DNA from: Candidatus Latescibacterota bacterium | Lineage (GTDB): Bacteria; Latescibacterota; UBA2968; GCA-2709665 | Direction: 5' to 3' | Length of the DNA stretch: 20,099 nt | Assembly: GCA_012271065.1 (NCBI GenBank) | Contig: JAAXHE010000345.1 | Span: forward strand, 1-20,099 | Shown: piece by piece, positions 7,175 to 16,102 of the stretch | How the letters are laid out: every line of letters starts with the position of its first letter | Position numbering within the stretch: the first letter of the stretch is position 1 | Made by a program: the position numbers and the translations under genes | The notes under the pieces: generated by a model | The model's database searches: none | The model's input: only the letters and a program-made list of their open reading frames with translations | Told to the model about the DNA's origin: nothing

Positions 7175-7489
7175 TCAGGCTCCATAAACTTCAATGCCTT
7201 CCTTTAGTGCATTCTTATAAATCAGTCCGTCATTATCCTTGTGCTGTTCCAGATCCTTTACGGTTGCCACGACAATATCGAAGGGAACGCGCAGACCCTT
7301 GATTTCACGATAGAGTTTCTGTGCTGTCCGGCGACGGTGCACACCATCGGGCATGACGACGAGCAGATCAATGTCGCTCTGCTCTCCTGATTCATCCCTG
7401 GCCGCCAATCCGAAAAGCACGATTCGCAAAGGGTTTACCCGCTTGACGACCTCACCAACGAGCCTGTCTATTGTCGAATCAGACACCAT
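7175..7489 (-). CDS. Orphan MNT-type nucleotidyltransferase with GS-to-GL change
   Basis: A 104-residue MNT-fold protein. The segment LFGLAARDESGEQSDIDLLV (25-44) fits the GSX10DXD pattern in spacing and both Asp residues (D39, D41), and D71 in VPFDIVV is the third. However, the Ser of GS is Leu (codon TTG; a Ser TCG is one base away). The C-terminal part, DLEQHKDNDGLIYKNALKEG, is typical of HEPN-paired MNT antitoxins. No HEPN gene is next to it: the 112 bases before fic and the 93 bases before the nitroreductase hold none. An AAGG lies 4 bases before the ATG. It may be a decayed antitoxin, a trans-acting antitoxin or a solo regulator; activity is doubtful without the Ser. Confidence 0.8.
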   Translation of the reverse strand: MVSDSTIDRLVGEVVKRVNPLRIVLFGLAARDESGEQSDIDLLVVMPDGVHRRRTAQKLYREIKGLRVPFDIVVATVKDLEQHKDNDGLIYKNALKEGIEVYGA

Positions 7490-7582
7490 TGCCTTCTTTC
7501 GCGGATGTGCGGGCGGTTCTGTTTCTCAATGTATACACAATGACGGGGGGATCGTCAAGAGGAAGGCGGGTTGGAGGCGATT

Positions 7583-8335
7583 TCAGCGGCGCAGCCGGAA
7601 GCCCTGGGCGGTGAGGAATTCATCCAGTTCGGCGCGGGCGTGAAACTGTCCCGTGCGCCCGGCCATGACTTTTGTCCATCGCTCGTCGCCTTCGTGCATC
7701 CCCTGCGAGGCGTAAAACCCGACCATCGTCCTGTCGTATTCCTCCATGGCCAGTCGATGCGTCTCGTCGCACAGGTATCGCTCGCGGTGCAGGACCGCGT
7801 CAAGGGGCAAGCGCGGTTTGACTTCCGGCGCCTGGTCCGGATACCCGATGCAGAAACCGGCCACGGCTACGACATAAGGGGGCAAGTCAAGTAACCTGCC
7901 CACCGATTTCGGGTTGTTCCGCATCGCGCCGATCATGCAGATGCCCAGTCCCATTGACTCCGCGGCGATCGCCACGTTCTGCATCATGAGCGCCATGTCC
8001 ACTGTCGCGATCATCAGCGCCTCCGCATAGTCCCCGTCAAACCGCTCCGCGTCGTGCATCTGGTTGGCCATCCTGTCCCGGTGCAGGTCCGCGCAGAAGG
8101 CCAGAAACGCCGCGCTCTGGTGTATCTGCACCTGGTCGGCGCACAGTTCGGCCAGTCGCTTCTTCCGCTTTGGATCGGCCACGTGAATGACGGTGTAGGC
8201 CTGCACATTGCTGGACGTGCTCGCCTGTTGCCCGCATCGGACCAGCGTTTCCAGGACACCGTCGGGCAGCGGTCGATCTTTGAACCTGCGGATACTTCTG
8301 TGAGAAAGCAGGAGGTCGATGGTGGGATTTGTCAT
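7583..8335 (-). CDS. Nitroreductase-family FMN oxidoreductase (NfsA-like)
   Basis: A 250-residue protein with the nitroreductase signatures: HRSIRRFKDRPLP (12-24) and QASTSSNVQAYTV (37-49) for FMN phosphate and ring binding, then GLGICMIGAMRNNP, and VVAVAGFCIGYPD followed by KPRLPLDAVLHRERY. This arrangement and length fit the NfsA/FRP group, which uses NAD(P)H to reduce nitroaromatics, quinones or flavins in the cytosol; the substrate here is unknown. The start at 8335 has AAAGG (8343-8347) 7 bases upstream. That leader is nearly the same as that of atpD, with the same spacing, and is followed upstream by the same heptad repeat. It is not part of the atp operon, since a terminator lies between them. 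Confidence 0.88.
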   Translation of the reverse strand: MTNPTIDLLLSHRSIRRFKDRPLPDGVLETLVRCGQQASTSSNVQAYTVIHVADPKRKKRLAELCADQVQIHQSAAFLAFCADLHRDRMANQMHDAERFDGDYAEALMIATVDMALMMQNVAIAAESMGLGICMIGAMRNNPKSVGRLLDLPPYVVAVAGFCIGYPDQAPEVKPRLPLDAVLHRERYLCDETHRLAMEEYDRTMVGFYASQGMHEGDERWTKVMAGRTGQFHARAELDEFLTAQGFRLRR

Positions 8336-8368
8336 GTAGAAACCTTTGAAAGGTGAGAATTAAAGCAG

Positions 8369-8396
8369 CTATCAGCCGTCAGCAGTCAGCCTAAAA
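8369..8396. repeat. Heptad repeat array, copy 1 (CTATCAG type)
   Basis: CTATCAG-CCGTCAG-CAGTCAG is followed by CCTAAAA: three tandem 7-base units and an A-rich tail. The array lies 33 bases upstream of the nitroreductase start codon. Two further copies with the same three-unit length are at 10394-10421 and 10575-10602. Confidence 0.7.
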
Positions 8397-8440
8397 CGAA
8401 AGGCAAATTCAAAAACCAAATCAAAAGCAATAACCCCTTT

Positions 8441-8471
8441 TCCCCAAATTCCCTGCCTACGGCATGTTCCT
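8441..8471 (-). repeat. 31-bp dispersed repeat, copy 2
   Basis: The reverse complement matches 756-786 at 29 of 31 positions, sharing GCCGTAGGCAGGGAATTT. It lies between the nitroreductase gene and the atp terminator. Confidence 0.75.
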
Positions 8472-8492
8472 CTTGAAGCGACCAATAGGAAC

Positions 8493-8527
8493 AAAAAAAG
8501 CGGGTGGGTTTCGAAACCCACCCACGC
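8493..8527 (-). terminator. Intrinsic terminator of the atp operon
   Basis: A perfect 22-base palindrome, GGGTGGGTTTCGAAACCCAC and CC (8502-8523), is followed on the minus strand by GC and seven T (8499-8493). It lies 39 bases after the atpC stop codon. A nine- or ten-pair GC-rich stem with a TCGA or smaller loop and a T run is a textbook Rho-independent terminator. On the plus strand no T run follows, so it acts toward the nitroreductase side only. Confidence 0.9.
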
Positions 8528-8562
8528 TGTACCGCGGCAGAGGCCTTGTCGTCCAGGGTACC

Positions 8563-8967
8563 CTATAGCACCCCGATCCGCAGCCGGTTGACCGCCCGCG
8601 CCAGGGCCAACGTCGCCCGCGCCTCGTCGATCTGCTGTTCGCGCCTTCGCGCCAGCAGTTCCCGCGCGCGGTCTCTGGCGGCTTCGGCTCGGTTTACGTC
8701 AATTTCCTGCGCGAATTCCGCCGTCTCGGCCAGCACGGTGACGCGGTCACGCTGCACCTCCGCGAACCCGCCGCTGATTGCGACCGACTTCGGTCCCTGT
8801 TCCGGTTCGGAAAAGACCATCTCTCCAATGCGCAGCGAGGCCAGCATCGGATGGTGTCCCGCGAGCACGCCGAACCCGCCTTCGGTTCCCGGCGCCCGCA
8901 GTTGCTCCACCTCGCCCGAGTAGACCGTCATTTCCGGCGTTACGATTTCAAGCTGAAACGTGGGCAT
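8563..8967 (-). CDS. atpC: F1 ATP synthase epsilon subunit
   Basis: A 134-residue protein with the N-terminal beta-sandwich of the F1 epsilon (delta in mitochondria) subunit, including MPTFQLEIVTPEMTVYSGEV and GGFGVLAGHHPML, and a C-terminal two-helix hairpin (about 88-130) rich in Arg and Ala. It belongs to the central stalk, linking gamma to the c-ring and restraining ATP hydrolysis. It is the last gene of the atp operon, 13 bases after atpD and just before a strong terminator. AGGA lies 5-6 bases before the ATG. Confidence 0.95.
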   Translation of the reverse strand: MPTFQLEIVTPEMTVYSGEVEQLRAPGTEGGFGVLAGHHPMLASLRIGEMVFSEPEQGPKSVAISGGFAEVQRDRVTVLAETAEFAQEIDVNRAEAARDRARELLARRREQQIDEARATLALARAVNRLRIGVL

Positions 8968-8980
8968 CGCGTTCCTGGAA

Positions 8981-10393
<1,413 letters not shown>

Positions 10394-10421
10394 CTATCAG
10401 CAATCAGCTGTCAGCTAAAGG
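10394..10421. repeat. Heptad repeat array, copy 2 (CTATCAG type)
   Basis: CTATCAG-CAATCAG-CTGTCAG is followed by CTAAAGG. It lies 21 bases upstream of the atpD start codon, in the same orientation relative to the gene as copy 1 before the nitroreductase gene. Confidence 0.7.
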
Positions 10422-10426
10422 CGGTG

Positions 10427-10545
10427 AGACGTGAGACGGGAGAGGGGAGAGATTGCCTGCCTTGTGAGGTTTCTTCTCATGCCGAAGGCAAGGAGGAAAA
10501 ACACACCTGGCAAGGATTTCTTCTACCGGCTTCCCTCTACCGTCT
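10427..10545. repeat. 119-bp dispersed repeat, copy 2 (inverted relative to 626-744)
   Basis: It aligns without gaps to the reverse complement of 626-744, with about 98 of 119 bases identical by hand. TGCCTT (10458-10463), GTGAG and, downstream, CTCAT and AAGGCA could pair into a hairpin, partly kept in the other copy. Its place inside an essential operon suggests insertion. Confidence 0.8.
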
Positions 10546-10574
10546 GACGTCTGTGTTTCACCCCGGAAGAGAAG

Positions 10575-10602
10575 CTATCAACTGTCAGCTATCAGCGTAA
10601 AG
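10575..10602. repeat. Heptad repeat array, copy 3 (CTATCAG type)
   Basis: CTATCAA-CTGTCAG-CTATCAG is followed by CGTAAAG. The preceding AAGAGAAG is shared with copy 2 (10387-10393 region). The A-rich tail that follows, with CGAAAG and CAAA words, also resembles that after copy 1. Confidence 0.65.
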
Positions 10603-10753
10603 CAAAAGACGAAAGACAAACGGCAAAACCGTTACAGACAACCTATTGCAAAACCAGTAGGGTTATGTCGTCCTCTACCGTCTAACCTCAATCCGAATAA
10701 AACAGCAACGCGGCGACGCGATAAAACCCTCCGAAACGGGGCGTTATCGACGT

Positions 10754-10782
10754 ATAAAAGGACGTTTTTTCCCTTCACGTCC
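10754..10782 (-). terminator. Weak terminator-like hairpin between atpG and atpD
   Basis: On the minus strand GGACGT (10782-10777) can pair with ACGTCC (10765-10760) across an 11-base loop, followed by TTTTAT. The stem is only six pairs and the T run short. If real, it would reduce read-through from atpG into atpD. Confidence 0.25.
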
Positions 10783-10978
10783 AGTGACCTGGCGTATCCT
10801 GGTAATCCGCCGTCTAATCGCCTTTATTTACAAGCACGTATTCGAATTAACATCCCCGATGACTTACGAATCAAGGCTAACGTCTACCCTCTCCCCGAAA
10901 TAAAAAAAGCGTGAGAGGTGAGACGGTAGCGGTGAGACAAAGAGAAAACCAGGATAGGGACCTGGTGCGATTCCTGGC

Positions 10979-11830
10979 CTACGCCACGGCCTCGGCGCCG
11001 CCAATGATATCCATTAACTCCAGCGTGATTGAAGACTGGCGCACCTTGTTCATCTCGCGCGTCAATTCTTCGATCAGGTCTCCGGCATTCTTCGTGGCGT
11101 TATCCATCGCCGCCATGCGCGCGGCCTGTTCTCCGGCATTGGACTCCAGGAGTGCGCGCCAGACCTGGAAATTCACGTGTCTCGGAACGAGCGTCTCAAG
11201 CAATTGCTCCGGATCGGGCTCAAAGATGTACTCGCCGGCGGCGCTCTCTTCGTCGGTTTCCTCAGGCACAATCGGCAGCAGCCGGTTGATTGCCGGCTCC
11301 TGGCGTCCGAGGGAGAGGAACTCGTTGTTGGCGATCCACACCTGGTCCACGTCTCCGGACACAAATCGACCCGTCAGGTCCCGCGCGATGGAAACGGCCT
11401 GACCCAGATTCAGATCGCCGAACACGTCGAGGTATTCCCGGCTGATCTCATATCCGCGTTGTCGAAAAAAGTCGCGCCCCTTCCTGCCGATAGCAACCAG
11501 TTCGACTTCACCGTGTTCTTCGAGCTCGGATAGCACCCTCCGGCAGATTCCTGCGTTGAACCCGCCGCACAGCCCACGGTCCGCCGTCACCACGGCGACC
11601 GCAATCCGACCGGATTCCCCCTGCCGGAACAGGGGATGCCGGTCCGCGTCTATACTTGCGGTCAGCCGTTGAAGAATTCGGTCCAGTTGTTCGGCATAGG
11701 GCCGGGCGGCAAGGATCGCGTCCTGGGCCTTGCGCACCCGGGCCGCGGCTACCAGCTGCATGGCGTGGGTAACCTTCTGGATATTCGTGACACCGGTCAC
11801 CCGGTTTCGGAGTTGACGCAATGTCGCCAC
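10979..11830 (-). CDS. atpG: F1 ATP synthase gamma subunit
   Basis: A 283-residue protein, the normal length. It opens with MATLRQLRNRVTGVTNIQKVTHAMQLVAAARVRKAQ, the conserved N-terminal helix of the rotor shaft, contains ADRGLCGGFNAGICR for the Rossmann-like domain, and ends with the conserved ARMAAMDNATKNAGDLIEEL and the C-terminal helix to ELMDIIGGAEAVA. Gamma turns inside the alpha3beta3 ring and couples the c-ring to catalysis. It lies 19 bases after atpA. Confidence 0.96.
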   Translation of the reverse strand: MATLRQLRNRVTGVTNIQKVTHAMQLVAAARVRKAQDAILAARPYAEQLDRILQRLTASIDADRHPLFRQGESGRIAVAVVTADRGLCGGFNAGICRRVLSELEEHGEVELVAIGRKGRDFFRQRGYEISREYLDVFGDLNLGQAVSIARDLTGRFVSGDVDQVWIANNEFLSLGRQEPAINRLLPIVPEETDEESAAGEYIFEPDPEQLLETLVPRHVNFQVWRALLESNAGEQAARMAAMDNATKNAGDLIEELTREMNKVRQSSITLELMDIIGGAEAVA

Positions 11831-11849
11831 CGGCTACTCCTCCGTGCGC

Positions 11850-13370
11850 CTACGCCGACGCCTGAAAGCCGCGCTTGACACGCTCTATGGCGGCATCGAT
11901 GACGCCCCGCGCCTCGTCGCTCAATTCTTCGCTACCCGTAATCTCGTCCACCACGTCCTGGTGGTGGTCGCGCATATGGGCAAGAACCTCAGACTCAAAT
12001 CGTCTCACGTCGTCCGTGGGCAGTTCATCGATGCTCGCGCCAACGGTAAGAGACACCACCTGCTCCCCGAGCGACATCGGCGCGTACTGGCCCTGTTTGA
12101 GAATCTCGATCAGTTTCTCGCCGCGGTTCAGCAGGTTGCGGGTGGCCGTGTCCAGGTCGGAGGCCCCGAATTGCGCAAAGGCCTGGACCTCGTTGTAACG
12201 CGCGATATCGCCGCTCAAGGTAGCGGAAACCGCCTTCATCGCCCCGGATTTGGCCGAGCTTACCCTGGAGACGGAAGCGCCCACGTCCATTGCCGGACGG
12301 ATGCCCGAATAGAACAACTCCGGCTTCAGCAGAATCTGCCCGTCCGTTATGGAAATCACGTTGGTCGGCACGAACGTGGATACGTCCCCTTCGAGGATCT
12401 CGATGACGGGCAGCGCCGTGAGAGAGCCTCCGCCCTCTTCGTCGCTCAGTTTGCAGGCGCGCTCAAGAAGACGCGAGTGCAGGTAGAACACGTCGCCCGG
12501 ATAGGCTTCCCGCCCCGGCGGCCGGCGCAGGACCAGGGCCATTTCACGGTATGCCCAGGCCTGCTTGGAGAGGTCGTCGTACACGATCAGCGCGTGTTCG
12601 CCCTTGTCGCGGAAGTACTCGCCCATCGAACAACCGGCATACGGGGCCAGGAACTGAAGCGGCGCCGGATCGCTGGCCGTGGCCGAAACCACGATGGTGT
12701 ATGGCAGCGCGCCGTTTGCCTCGAGCTCGGCGACGACCTTGGCCACGGACGACGCCTTCTGTCCGATGCCCACATAGATGCACTTGACGCCGCTGTCCTT
12801 CTGGTTGATGATGGCGTCCAGACCGATGGCCGTCTTCCCGGTCTGCCGGTCGCCGATGATCAGCTCACGCTGTCCGCGCCCGATGGGCGTTGCGGCGTCC
12901 ACCACCTTGATTCCGGTCTGCAGCGCCTCTTCCACCGGCTGGCGCTGAATCACCCCGGGCGCAATCCGTTCCACGGGCAATGTCTGCGAGGTCTGAACCG
13001 GTCCTTTGCCATCCAGCGGTTCACCCAGAGGCGTAACTACACGGCCCAGCAATTCGTCGCCCACGGGAACCTCGACGACGCGCCCCGTCCGCCTGACCTG
13101 GTCGCCTTCCTTGATTGCCGTGTCGTCCCCGAAGAGAACGCACCCGACATTGTCCTCTTCCAGGTTGAAAGCCATGCCCATGATGTTATCGGGAAACGCC
13201 ACCAGCTCACTGGCCTGCGCGTTGCCCAGCCCGTGAACGCGCGCCACGCCGTCGCCCACCTGCAGCACGGTCCCGGTTTCGTAAACGTCAATGTCCCGTT
13301 CGGCCTCCAGAATCTGCTGTTTGAGAATATCGGAGACTTCATCGGGGCGAATCTGCAAGTTCATCGCCAT
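11850..13370 (-). CDS. atpA: F1 ATP synthase alpha subunit
   Basis: A 506-residue protein. The P-loop GDRQTGKT (173-180) is of the non-catalytic alpha type, followed by [22 protein letters not shown] and [13 protein letters not shown], the alpha signature with the arginine finger. It alternates with beta in the F1 hexamer. The start is the ATG at 13370 with GAGGTG 9 bases upstream; a second ATG two codons later is possible. The 89 bases before it hold a 36-bp repeat found again at 20018. Confidence 0.97.
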   Translation of the reverse strand: MAMNLQIRPDEVSDILKQQILEAERDIDVYETGTVLQVGDGVARVHGLGNAQASELVAFPDNIMGMAFNLEEDNVGCVLFGDDTAIKEGDQVRRTGRVVEVPVGDELLGRVVTPLGEPLDGKGPVQTSQTLPVERIAPGVIQRQPVEEALQTGIKVVDAATPIGRGQRELIIGDRQTGKTAIGLDAIINQKDSGVKCIYVGIGQKASSVAKVVAELEANGALPYTIVVSATASDPAPLQFLAPYAGCSMGEYFRDKGEHALIVYDDLSKQAWAYREMALVLRRPPGREAYPGDVFYLHSRLLERACKLSDEEGGGSLTALPVIEILEGDVSTFVPTNVISITDGQILLKPELFYSGIRPAMDVGASVSRVSSAKSGAMKAVSATLSGDIARYNEVQAFAQFGASDLDTATRNLLNRGEKLIEILKQGQYAPMSLGEQVVSLTVGASIDELPTDDVRRFESEVLAHMRDHHQDVVDEITGSEELSDEARGVIDAAIERVKRGFQASA

Positions 13371-13390
13371 AAGTGTCTACACCTCGGTTG

Positions 13391-13426
13391 TCAGCCCGTT
13401 GAAAAAGCCCATCCGGTCTGCGGCCG
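13391..13426. repeat. 36-bp dispersed repeat, copy 1 (atpH-atpA junction)
   Basis: TCAGCCCGTTGAAAAAGCCC continues to CTGCGGCCG and recurs in the same orientation at 20018-20053, differing at one base. Its first half also has an imperfect inverted partner, CTATCTCAACGGACTG (13444-13459), so the junction RNA could fold. The partner ends right before the atpH stop codon. Confidence 0.75.
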
Positions 13427-13459
13427 CCTCGCCTGCAGAGCAACTATCTCAACGGACTG

Positions 13460-14005
13460 CTATGATAAACCCGAAACCAGCCTCTGGCGCATCCGGTTCA
13501 ACTGCGCTTCGAGGGTTGCGTCGAATACGTGGTCGCCCATCCTGGTTACAAAGCCCGCTCTGAGTCCCCGGTCGATCTCGACGTCCAGACGTACCTGTTT
13601 TCCGGACCAGGCCGACAACCGCTGCGCGAGCCTTGCCCGCTGGTTCTGAGAGAGTTCCTGCGCCGACCGTACGTGTGCGGTGATCAGACCCCGTTGCTCG
13701 TCCAGGAGCATCAGAAACGCCCGAATAATCCCGTCGAGACCCCGCTCGCGCCGTTTGTCGCACAGCAGCAGCAGGAAATTCAGGGTGAGATCCCCGATCC
13801 GGCCGGAAAAAAGCCTCCGGACCGCCGCCCGCTTCTGTTCCGGGTAAATCAGGGGGTCACTGAGAAAGGCGCGCAGGTCTTCCGATTCCCCGATCAGGTT
13901 CAGAAGGCCCTCCAGGTCCTCGCGCACCCGGTCCAGCGCGTCCCGCTCTTCGGCCGCCTGGATGAGCGCCCTGGCATAACGCATTGCGACGGGGGTTTCG
14001 TTCAA
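13460..14005 (-). CDS. atpH: F1 ATP synthase delta subunit
   Basis: A 181-residue protein with the typical opening VAMRYARALIQAAEERDALDRV of the OSCP/delta N-terminal helical domain, and a C-terminal HVRSAQELSQNQRARLAQRL then GLRAGFVTRMGDHVFDATLEAQLNRMRQRL. Delta joins the b stalk to the top of F1. It lies 15 bases after atpF. The TAG stop adjoins an inverted-repeat arm. Confidence 0.95.
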   Translation of the reverse strand: MNETPVAMRYARALIQAAEERDALDRVREDLEGLLNLIGESEDLRAFLSDPLIYPEQKRAAVRRLFSGRIGDLTLNFLLLLCDKRRERGLDGIIRAFLMLLDEQRGLITAHVRSAQELSQNQRARLAQRLSAWSGKQVRLDVEIDRGLRAGFVTRMGDHVFDATLEAQLNRMRQRLVSGLS

Positions 14006-14020
14006 GCTCCGCTCCGGAAA

Positions 14021-14518
14021 TCAGTTTTGTCCATTGTCCGGAATGCTGTCGATGAATTCGTCGACAAGCTTCCTGTTCCTGGCGTTGTCCAGGTTTTCGT
14101 CCAACACCTTGCCGGCGGCTTCGATGGCCAGGCCGGCGGCGTGCGTGCGAAGTTCCTGGATCGCCTGCTCCTTCTCCTGCCGAATCGTTCGCCGGGCCTG
14201 CTCCAGCATCTGACGGGCCTCGTCCGACGCGCGTTGACGCACTTCCTGGGCTGCACGCTCGGCCGCCTCCCGTCCTTCCGAAATGGCCTGTCGCGCCTCC
14301 GCCTGGGCCTGCTCCATTGCGCGCCGGTTTTCCTCGGCCGCACTCTGGGCTTCCTCCCGGGCTTTCTCCGCCTGGTTCAGGGAATCCCGAATACGCCTTT
14401 CGCGCTCGTCCAGCATAGCCAGCAGCGGTTTCCATGCAACCTTCCTGAGAACGAGGAGCAGCAGGACGAAGGTAACGATGGTCCAGAACATCAGACCGGT
14501 ATCGACATTCAGCAACAT
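14021..14518 (-). CDS. atpF: F0 ATP synthase b subunit
   Basis: A 165-residue protein with one N-terminal membrane helix (about 9-27, FWTIVTFVLLLLVLRKVAWKP) and a long charged, Ala/Glu/Arg-rich coiled coil (about 35-150). This is the peripheral stalk subunit, which holds F1 still against the rotor. Only one b gene is seen, so it is likely a homodimer rather than a b/b' pair. It lies between atpE and atpH. Confidence 0.95.
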   Translation of the reverse strand: MLLNVDTGLMFWTIVTFVLLLLVLRKVAWKPLLAMLDERERRIRDSLNQAEKAREEAQSAAEENRRAMEQAQAEARQAISEGREAAERAAQEVRQRASDEARQMLEQARRTIRQEKEQAIQELRTHAAGLAIEAAGKVLDENLDNARNRKLVDEFIDSIPDNGQN

Positions 14519-14556
14519 ACCCGTTCCTCTGGTTTAGACGTCCTCAACGAAATGCT

Positions 14557-14811
14557 TTATAAGCCGCCTTTTATCGCCAGAAGGAAGCAAACGACCTGCC
14601 CGAAGAGGGCCACACCCTCTATGAAGGCCGCGGTAAGGATCATGGAAGTCCGGATATCGCCAGCCGCTTCGGGCTGGCGTGCGGTGCCTTCCACGGCCAT
14701 GCCGGCCAGACGTCCGATTCCAATTCCGGCGCCGATCGTTACCAGCCCCGCGCCAATGCCGGCGGACAAATAACCGTATGCTTCAGCCGCCACGGATGCC
14801 ACGTCTGCCAC
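14557..14811 (-). CDS. atpE: F0 ATP synthase c subunit
   Basis: An 84-residue hairpin protein. Helix 1 carries the Gly-rich packing motif GAGIGIG (27-33), the polar loop is ARQPEA (44-49), and helix 2 carries the ion-carrying E65 in TAAFIEGVALFG. At the positions where Na+-type c subunits have Gln in helix 1 and Ser-Thr plus Tyr after the Glu, this protein has Ile and Gly-Val and Phe, so protons are the likely ion. It forms the rotor ring in the inner membrane. Confidence 0.96.
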   Translation of the reverse strand: MADVASVAAEAYGYLSAGIGAGLVTIGAGIGIGRLAGMAVEGTARQPEAAGDIRTSMILTAAFIEGVALFGQVVCFLLAIKGGL

Positions 14812-14875
14812 AACGTACCTCCTCCGCTAGGAAGTTAAGGGTTTACGATGAAGCGTTGACAACGATTTCCAACGA

Positions 14876-15676
14876 TCAGTGATCCTGATGCACCGCCATC
14901 CCGATGAAGACGGCGGACAACATGGTGAAGATATAGGCCTGCACCAGTGCCACGAAGATTTCGAGCAGATAGACCGCCAGCGCGAACAGCACGGACACGG
15001 GCGCGGCGGCATACGACTTGAACGTGAAGATCAGCCCCAGCAACGCCAGAATGATCACGTGTCCGGCGGTCATATTGGCAAAGAGACGAATACAGAGGGC
15101 GAACGGCTTGGCAACCAGTCCGATGAGCTCGATCGGGATCATCAGAAGCGTGATCGGCAGGGGCAGTCCGTGGGGGACCAAGCCCTTGAAATAACCCAGA
15201 AAGCCGTTGTGCAGAATGCCGCCCATCTGAATGACGAGAAAGGCACAGACCGCCAGCCCCGCGGTTACGCTGACATTACCGGTGGCGGTCGCGCCATAGG
15301 GTACGAGGCCCAGCAGATTGCAGGTCAGGATGAAGAAGAATACGGTAAAAAGAAAGGGTAGAAACCGTCCGGCTTCCTTTGCGCCGATGTTGGGAACGGC
15401 GACTTCATCCCTGATAAAAACGACGACCGATTCCAGAAGATTCGCAAATCCGGTGGGTACCAGGCCGCGACGCCGGGTTGTTCTGATGAAGACCCACAGG
15501 AGAAACCCCGCCGCAATCCACATCATGACCACGTGCCGGGTGATGGACACGTCGACGCCGAACAGTTCGAAACGGGGTATTTCGACATGAAGAAAGGGCA
15601 GGTGGAGCTCTGAAGAATCGAGCAGATGCTCCATGATGTAGTCTTTTTTGCCTTCCGCGGCGCTTTCCGAAGCCAT
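14876..15676 (-). CDS. atpB: F0 ATP synthase a subunit
   Basis: A 266-residue membrane protein with about five or six helices. The essential Arg is R197 in IRLFANMTAGHVI, and the end, LVQAYIFTMLSAVFIGMAVH, is the usual last helix. GATATGNVSVTAGLA (128-142) is also family-typical. It supplies the half channels for protons next to the c-ring. The ATG at 15676 has AAGGGG 9 bases upstream, inside the end of atpI. A later ATG at residue 15 is a less likely start. Confidence 0.96.
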   Translation of the reverse strand: MASESAAEGKKDYIMEHLLDSSELHLPFLHVEIPRFELFGVDVSITRHVVMMWIAAGFLLWVFIRTTRRRGLVPTGFANLLESVVVFIRDEVAVPNIGAKEAGRFLPFLFTVFFFILTCNLLGLVPYGATATGNVSVTAGLAVCAFLVIQMGGILHNGFLGYFKGLVPHGLPLPITLLMIPIELIGLVAKPFALCIRLFANMTAGHVIILALLGLIFTFKSYAAAPVSVLFALAVYLLEIFVALVQAYIFTMLSAVFIGMAVHQDH

Positions 15677-15680
15677 TGAA

Positions 15681-16085
15681 TCAGACCCCTTTTCGAGTAT
15701 CCCGCCGAACCGCGGCGCGCTTCACGAAGAACCGGATTTCCAGAATCTGAAAAAGCAGATAGGACAGAAACAAAGAGAAAACCAGACCGTAAACCGATAG
15801 CGCCGTGAATTTGATCAACAGCACCAGCCCGACGCAGATGGCCAGCATCCGAATGACCATTCCGCCCAACAGCGCCTTCAGAAAGACCGGCTGCGGCCGG
15901 TCGAACGACCAGATGGCCGATAGCCCCCCGGCCAGCGCGTTCAGTGCGCCGATCCCGCACCCGACGGCCGCCGCCCGGACCATTTCAACACCCCAGTAGA
16001 GGTATAGCGGGTATCCGCCCAGGATTGCCGCCGCGATCAGGATAGCCCCGACCTGTCTGGCAAATCGGAGGAATTCGGTTCCCAC
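15681..16085 (-). CDS. atpI: AtpI-like small membrane protein of the ATP synthase operon
   Basis: A 134-residue protein with four hydrophobic segments, near 11-30, 36-57, 68-91 and 94-116, and a basic tail (FVKRAAVRRDTRKGV). The position between atpZ and atpB, 4 bases before atpB, and the helix pattern fit the AtpI/ATP synthase I group, which helps c-ring assembly in some bacteria. The sequence itself is weakly conserved in this family, so the name rests partly on context. Confidence 0.8.
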   Translation of the reverse strand: MGTEFLRFARQVGAILIAAAILGGYPLYLYWGVEMVRAAAVGCGIGALNALAGGLSAIWSFDRPQPVFLKALLGGMVIRMLAICVGLVLLIKFTALSVYGLVFSLFLSYLLFQILEIRFFVKRAAVRRDTRKGV

Positions 16086-16102
16086 GTCTCATCTCCCCAC
16101 GG

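Noticed and set aside
11844..13649. 601-codon open frame opposite atpA and part of atpH
   Set aside because: Antisense shadow crossing a gene border, with no domain that I recognise.
14557..14811. Na+-coupled ATP synthase
   Set aside because: The c subunit lacks the Gln in helix 1 and the Ser-Thr/Tyr set around the carboxylate that mark Na+ binding.
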